From NCBI GenBank assembly GCA_018672815.1, contig JABHDX010000160.1, positions 1 to 21,055 of the forward strand: 21,055 nt of DNA, given 5' to 3'. Positions 16,807 through 21,055 of the stretch are shown piece after piece (position 1 is the stretch's first letter; the number at the start of each line of letters is the position of its first letter). The stretch is from Gammaproteobacteria bacterium. Lineage in GTDB: Bacteria > Pseudomonadota > Gammaproteobacteria > UBA11654. The notes under the pieces are model-generated. The model saw nothing but the letters and a program-made list of their open reading frames with translations. It was not told where the DNA came from and did not search any database. A program made the position numbers and the translations under genes.

Positions 16807-18608
16807 ATAAAGACATTGAAAAAACTAATTCTGATAAAGAAATTACAAATATATTATCTTTACTTCTTCAGCTTTTCGAGTTTGTGGATTCACGAAGAAA
16901 AATTCAAGGAGTTGTATTACTGGTTCTTACTTTTTTTGGTTCAGTTGCAGAAATAGTAAGCTTAGGTGCTGTTGTACCTTTTATTAGTGTTTTAGTCGAA
17001 CCGGAAAGTATTTTTTATAGTGATTATATGTCCGATTTTATTAACTTTTTCAATATTAATACTCCATCTGAATTGCAGTTACCTCTAACGATAATGTTCT
17101 GCATAGCTGCAGTATCTGCAGGCGCAATAAGATTAATTTTATTATGGGTTAGCATTAGATTATCAAATGCAACAGGTGCTGATTTAAGCATAGATGTTTA
17201 TAGAAAAACATTATTTCAACCATATACCATTCATGTTCAAAGAAGTAGTAGTGAGATTATTAGTGGCATCACCCAAAAGGTTGGAGCGGCTACAGCAGTA
17301 TTATTATCTTTAGTTACTGTTGTAACTTCATTCTCACTTTTATTGGCAATATTGGGAACCCTTATTTTTATTGATCCTCTTATTGCATCACTCACATTAC
17401 TTATTTTTGGTATTGGTTACTTTTTAATAGCTTTTAATACCAGAAAAAACTTGAAAATGAACAGTCTAAGTATTGCTTCTGAGCAGACTAATGTTGTTAA
17501 AGCTTTGCAAGAAGGCCTAGGTGCTATTAGGGATATTTTATTGAATGGAACTCAGGAGATTTACACTGATGATTATAGACGAGCTATACAAAAGCTAGTA
17601 AAAGCAAGGGGTGGAAATTCTTTTATTAATGAGGCTCCAAGATTTGGAATGGAATCATTGGGTATGATTTTGATTGCATTATTAGCTTATAGTCTAAGCT
17701 TTCGTGAAGGCGGGATTAATTCAGCCCTCCCTATATTGGGCGCTCTAGCCTTAGGTGCACAAAGGTTATTACCACTCTTACAGCAATTGTATGGTAATTA
17801 TTCTGTAGTTATGGGTAGTAGAGGGTCATTAATTGATGTTTTATCTCTACTTAACCAACCACTTCCAGAATATGAATCACTGCCTATACCAGATTCATAT
17901 ATTTTTAATCACCAAATAGAATTTAATGGCATTAGTTTTAAATACCCTGGGGAGGATAACCATGTATTTAAGGATCTTAACTTTTCCATTGAAAAAGGCC
18001 AGTCGCTAGGAATTTGTGGTACCACTGGAAGCGGTAAAAGCACAACAATTGATATTCTGATGATGCTTTTGAACCCCAATGAGGGACAATTACTTGTGGA
18101 TGGCAAAGTACTAGGACAAGAAAAACTTAGATCTTGGCAGTTATCTATAGCTCATGTACCACAAAATATTTTTCTTTCTGATAGGTCCATTACTGAGAAT
18201 ATCGCATTTGGTATTCCTCCTAATGAGATTGATCAAGACAAAGTTATTGAAGCTGCTAAGAAATCTCAAATTTTAGAATTCATAAATGAGTCTCCCAAAG
18301 GGTTTAAAACCATAGTTGGTGAAAGAGGTGTTCGATTAAGTGGAGGTCAGCGACAAAGAATAGCACTGGCTAGAGCATTTTACAGAAATGCTTCTATACT
18401 TGTTTTTGATGAGGCAACCAGTGCTCTTGATAGTGAAACAGAGATGAATGTTATGAACTCAATTAGTGGTTTAGATTCAAATTTAACGACTATCATCATT
18501 GCTCATAGATTAACAACTCTGAAGCATTGCGAAAAGATAATTCAATTGGAACATGGAAAAATTACTTTTTCTGGTTCTTATGCTGAACTAGATGTTAGTA
18601 AACACTAA
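16803..18608 (+). CDS. ABC exporter with fused membrane and ATPase domains (lipid-linked oligosaccharide flippase-like)
   Basis: The 601-residue half transporter has several hydrophobic helices in residues about 30-335 and a nucleotide-binding domain after about 365. Walker A is GTTGSGKST (406-414), the signature LSGGQ is at 512-516, Walker B ends at D536-E537, and the switch histidine is H568 in IIIAHRLTTL. All ATPase residues are intact. The architecture matches MsbA and PglK, and PglK flips a lipid-linked oligosaccharide across the inner membrane. In this cluster the same role is likely, although lipid or peptide export is possible. The start is a TTG at 16803 that shares bases with the methyltransferase stop (TTGA), with GGAAG five bases upstream, so the two genes are translationally coupled. 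Confidence 0.88.
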   Translation: MNKDIEKTNSDKEITNILSLLLQLFEFVDSRRKIQGVVLLVLTFFGSVAEIVSLGAVVPFISVLVEPESIFYSDYMSDFINFFNINTPSELQLPLTIMFCIAAVSAGAIRLILLWVSIRLSNATGADLSIDVYRKTLFQPYTIHVQRSSSEIISGITQKVGAATAVLLSLVTVVTSFSLLLAILGTLIFIDPLIASLTLLIFGIGYFLIAFNTRKNLKMNSLSIASEQTNVVKALQEGLGAIRDILLNGTQEIYTDDYRRAIQKLVKARGGNSFINEAPRFGMESLGMILIALLAYSLSFREGGINSALPILGALALGAQRLLPLLQQLYGNYSVVMGSRGSLIDVLSLLNQPLPEYESLPIPDSYIFNHQIEFNGISFKYPGEDNHVFKDLNFSIEKGQSLGICGTTGSGKSTTIDILMMLLNPNEGQLLVDGKVLGQEKLRSWQLSIAHVPQNIFLSDRSITENIAFGIPPNEIDQDKVIEAAKKSQILEFINESPKGFKTIVGERGVRLSGGQRQRIALARAFYRNASILVFDEATSALDSETEMNVMNSISGLDSNLTTIIIAHRLTTLKHCEKIIQLEHGKITFSGSYAELDVSKH

Positions 18609-18626
18609 TTTATATATTAAATAGAT

Positions 18627-20466
<1,840 letters not shown>

Positions 20467-20485
20467 ATAAGATAGAATTAGACTT

Positions 20486-21055
20486 ATGATTCCATATGGT
20501 CGACAGGATATTACCGATGAAGATATTGATGCGGTTAGGAAAGTTCTTCAATCGGATTTTCTAACTCAAGGCAGTGCCTTACCTGAATTTGAGAACAGCA
20601 TCTGTGATTACACGCAAGCACGTCATGCGATAGGGGTTAATAGCGGCACATCGGCATTGCATTTAGCATGCAGAGCCATGGGCTTATCCAAGGGTGACAT
20701 ACTTTGGACTTCAGCAATAACATTTGCTAGTTCAGCTAATTGTGGTCTTTTCTGTGATGCAAGGGTCGACTTTATTGACATTGATCCAGAAGATTGGAAT
20801 TTAAGTATTGAAAAACTAGAGTGTAAATTAAAATTAGCAGAATCAAAAAATAAACTTCCTAAAATAATTGTCATCGTTCACTTTGCAGGGTTATCTTGCC
20901 ATCTCCAAGCAATGCATGATTTATGCAAGAAATATGGTATTTATTTAATTGAGGATGCTTGCCATGCTTTGGGTGCTAAATATAATAGCGAGCCAATTGG
21001 TTCATGTAAGTTCAGTGATGTTGTTACATTCAGCTTTCATCCAGTAAAAAGTATC
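20486..21055 (+). CDS. pseC: UDP-4-amino-4,6-dideoxy-N-acetyl-L-altrosamine transaminase, N-terminal part (cut by window)
   Basis: An open frame of 190 codons runs from ATG 20486 off the right edge. It begins M-I-P-Y-G-R-Q-D-I and continues with S-G-T-S-A-L-H-L, V-H-F-A-G-L-S-C, E-D-A-C-H-A-L-G and F-S-F-H-P-V-K, all typical of the PseC branch of PLP-dependent sugar aminotransferases. K188, two codons before the edge, is the expected Schiff-base lysine. The enzyme aminates the 4-keto product of PseB, the second step towards pseudaminic acid. The remaining half, and possibly pseF, pseG, pseH and pseI, would lie beyond the window. Start choice is supported by the immediate match of the N-terminus to the family; the ribosome site is weak. 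Identity is secure for the part seen. Confidence 0.92.
   Translation, partial: MIPYGRQDITDEDIDAVRKVLQSDFLTQGSALPEFENSICDYTQARHAIGVNSGTSALHLACRAMGLSKGDILWTSAITFASSANCGLFCDARVDFIDIDPEDWNLSIEKLECKLKLAESKNKLPKIIVIVHFAGLSCHLQAMHDLCKKYGIYLIEDACHALGAKYNSEPIGSCKFSDVVTFSFHPVKSI

Overview
The window is strongly AT-rich (GC looks like about one third by eye) and almost fully coding. It carries a surface-polysaccharide (O-antigen/capsule-type) locus of a Gram-negative bacterium. The glutamate-cysteine ligase is of the Escherichia coli GshA type, and the export genes resemble the YjbH / large SLBB exporter / Wzz set of Vibrio capsule loci. I therefore infer a gammaproteobacterium with a low-GC, streamlined genome, perhaps a marine SAR86-like lineage. 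The lineage is an inference and is not proven by the window.

Region 1 (1-4037) holds the 3' part of a YjbH-type outer-membrane polysaccharide protein, then gshA, then a convergent FAD/NAD(P)H ferredoxin reductase whose stop overlaps the gshA stop by 8 bp. The two metabolic genes sit between polysaccharide genes. Region 2 (4038-8013) starts with a short divergent promoter region. It is followed by a very large Wza/OtnA-like export protein with six SLBB repeats and a Wzz-type chain-length regulator.

Region 3 (8047-15894) is a tight run of sugar-nucleotide genes, with several overlapping neighbours: dTDP-glucose synthesis (rfbB, rfbA), an SDR oxidoreductase, and an 803-residue protein joining a UDP-galactopyranose-mutase-like flavoprotein to a complete NeuB-type nonulosonic acid synthase. 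After these come an unrecognised Rossmann-fold protein, a NeuA-type CMP-sugar synthetase with an 8-G tract in its coding sequence, and an aldo/keto reductase. Region 4 (15934-21055) holds a zinc-ribbon SAM methyltransferase, a lipid-flippase-like ABC exporter, a sialyltransferase/DUF115-like protein, and pseB plus the start of pseC, the first two pseudaminic acid genes. pseC runs off the right edge.

Taken together the cell probably makes a polysaccharide or glycan containing a nonulosonic (sialic-, legionaminic- or pseudaminic-like) acid and a dTDP-6-deoxyhexose. It would activate the acid as its CMP form, flip a lipid-linked unit with the ABC exporter, control chain length with Wzz and export through the SLBB protein and YjbH. 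The least familiar parts are the flavoprotein-NeuB fusion, the 380-residue Rossmann protein next to it, the 281-residue candidate transferase, and the methyltransferase whose best start is a non-standard ATC codon. No tRNA, rRNA, CRISPR array or insertion sequence was seen, and no gene-free stretch exceeds 300 bases.
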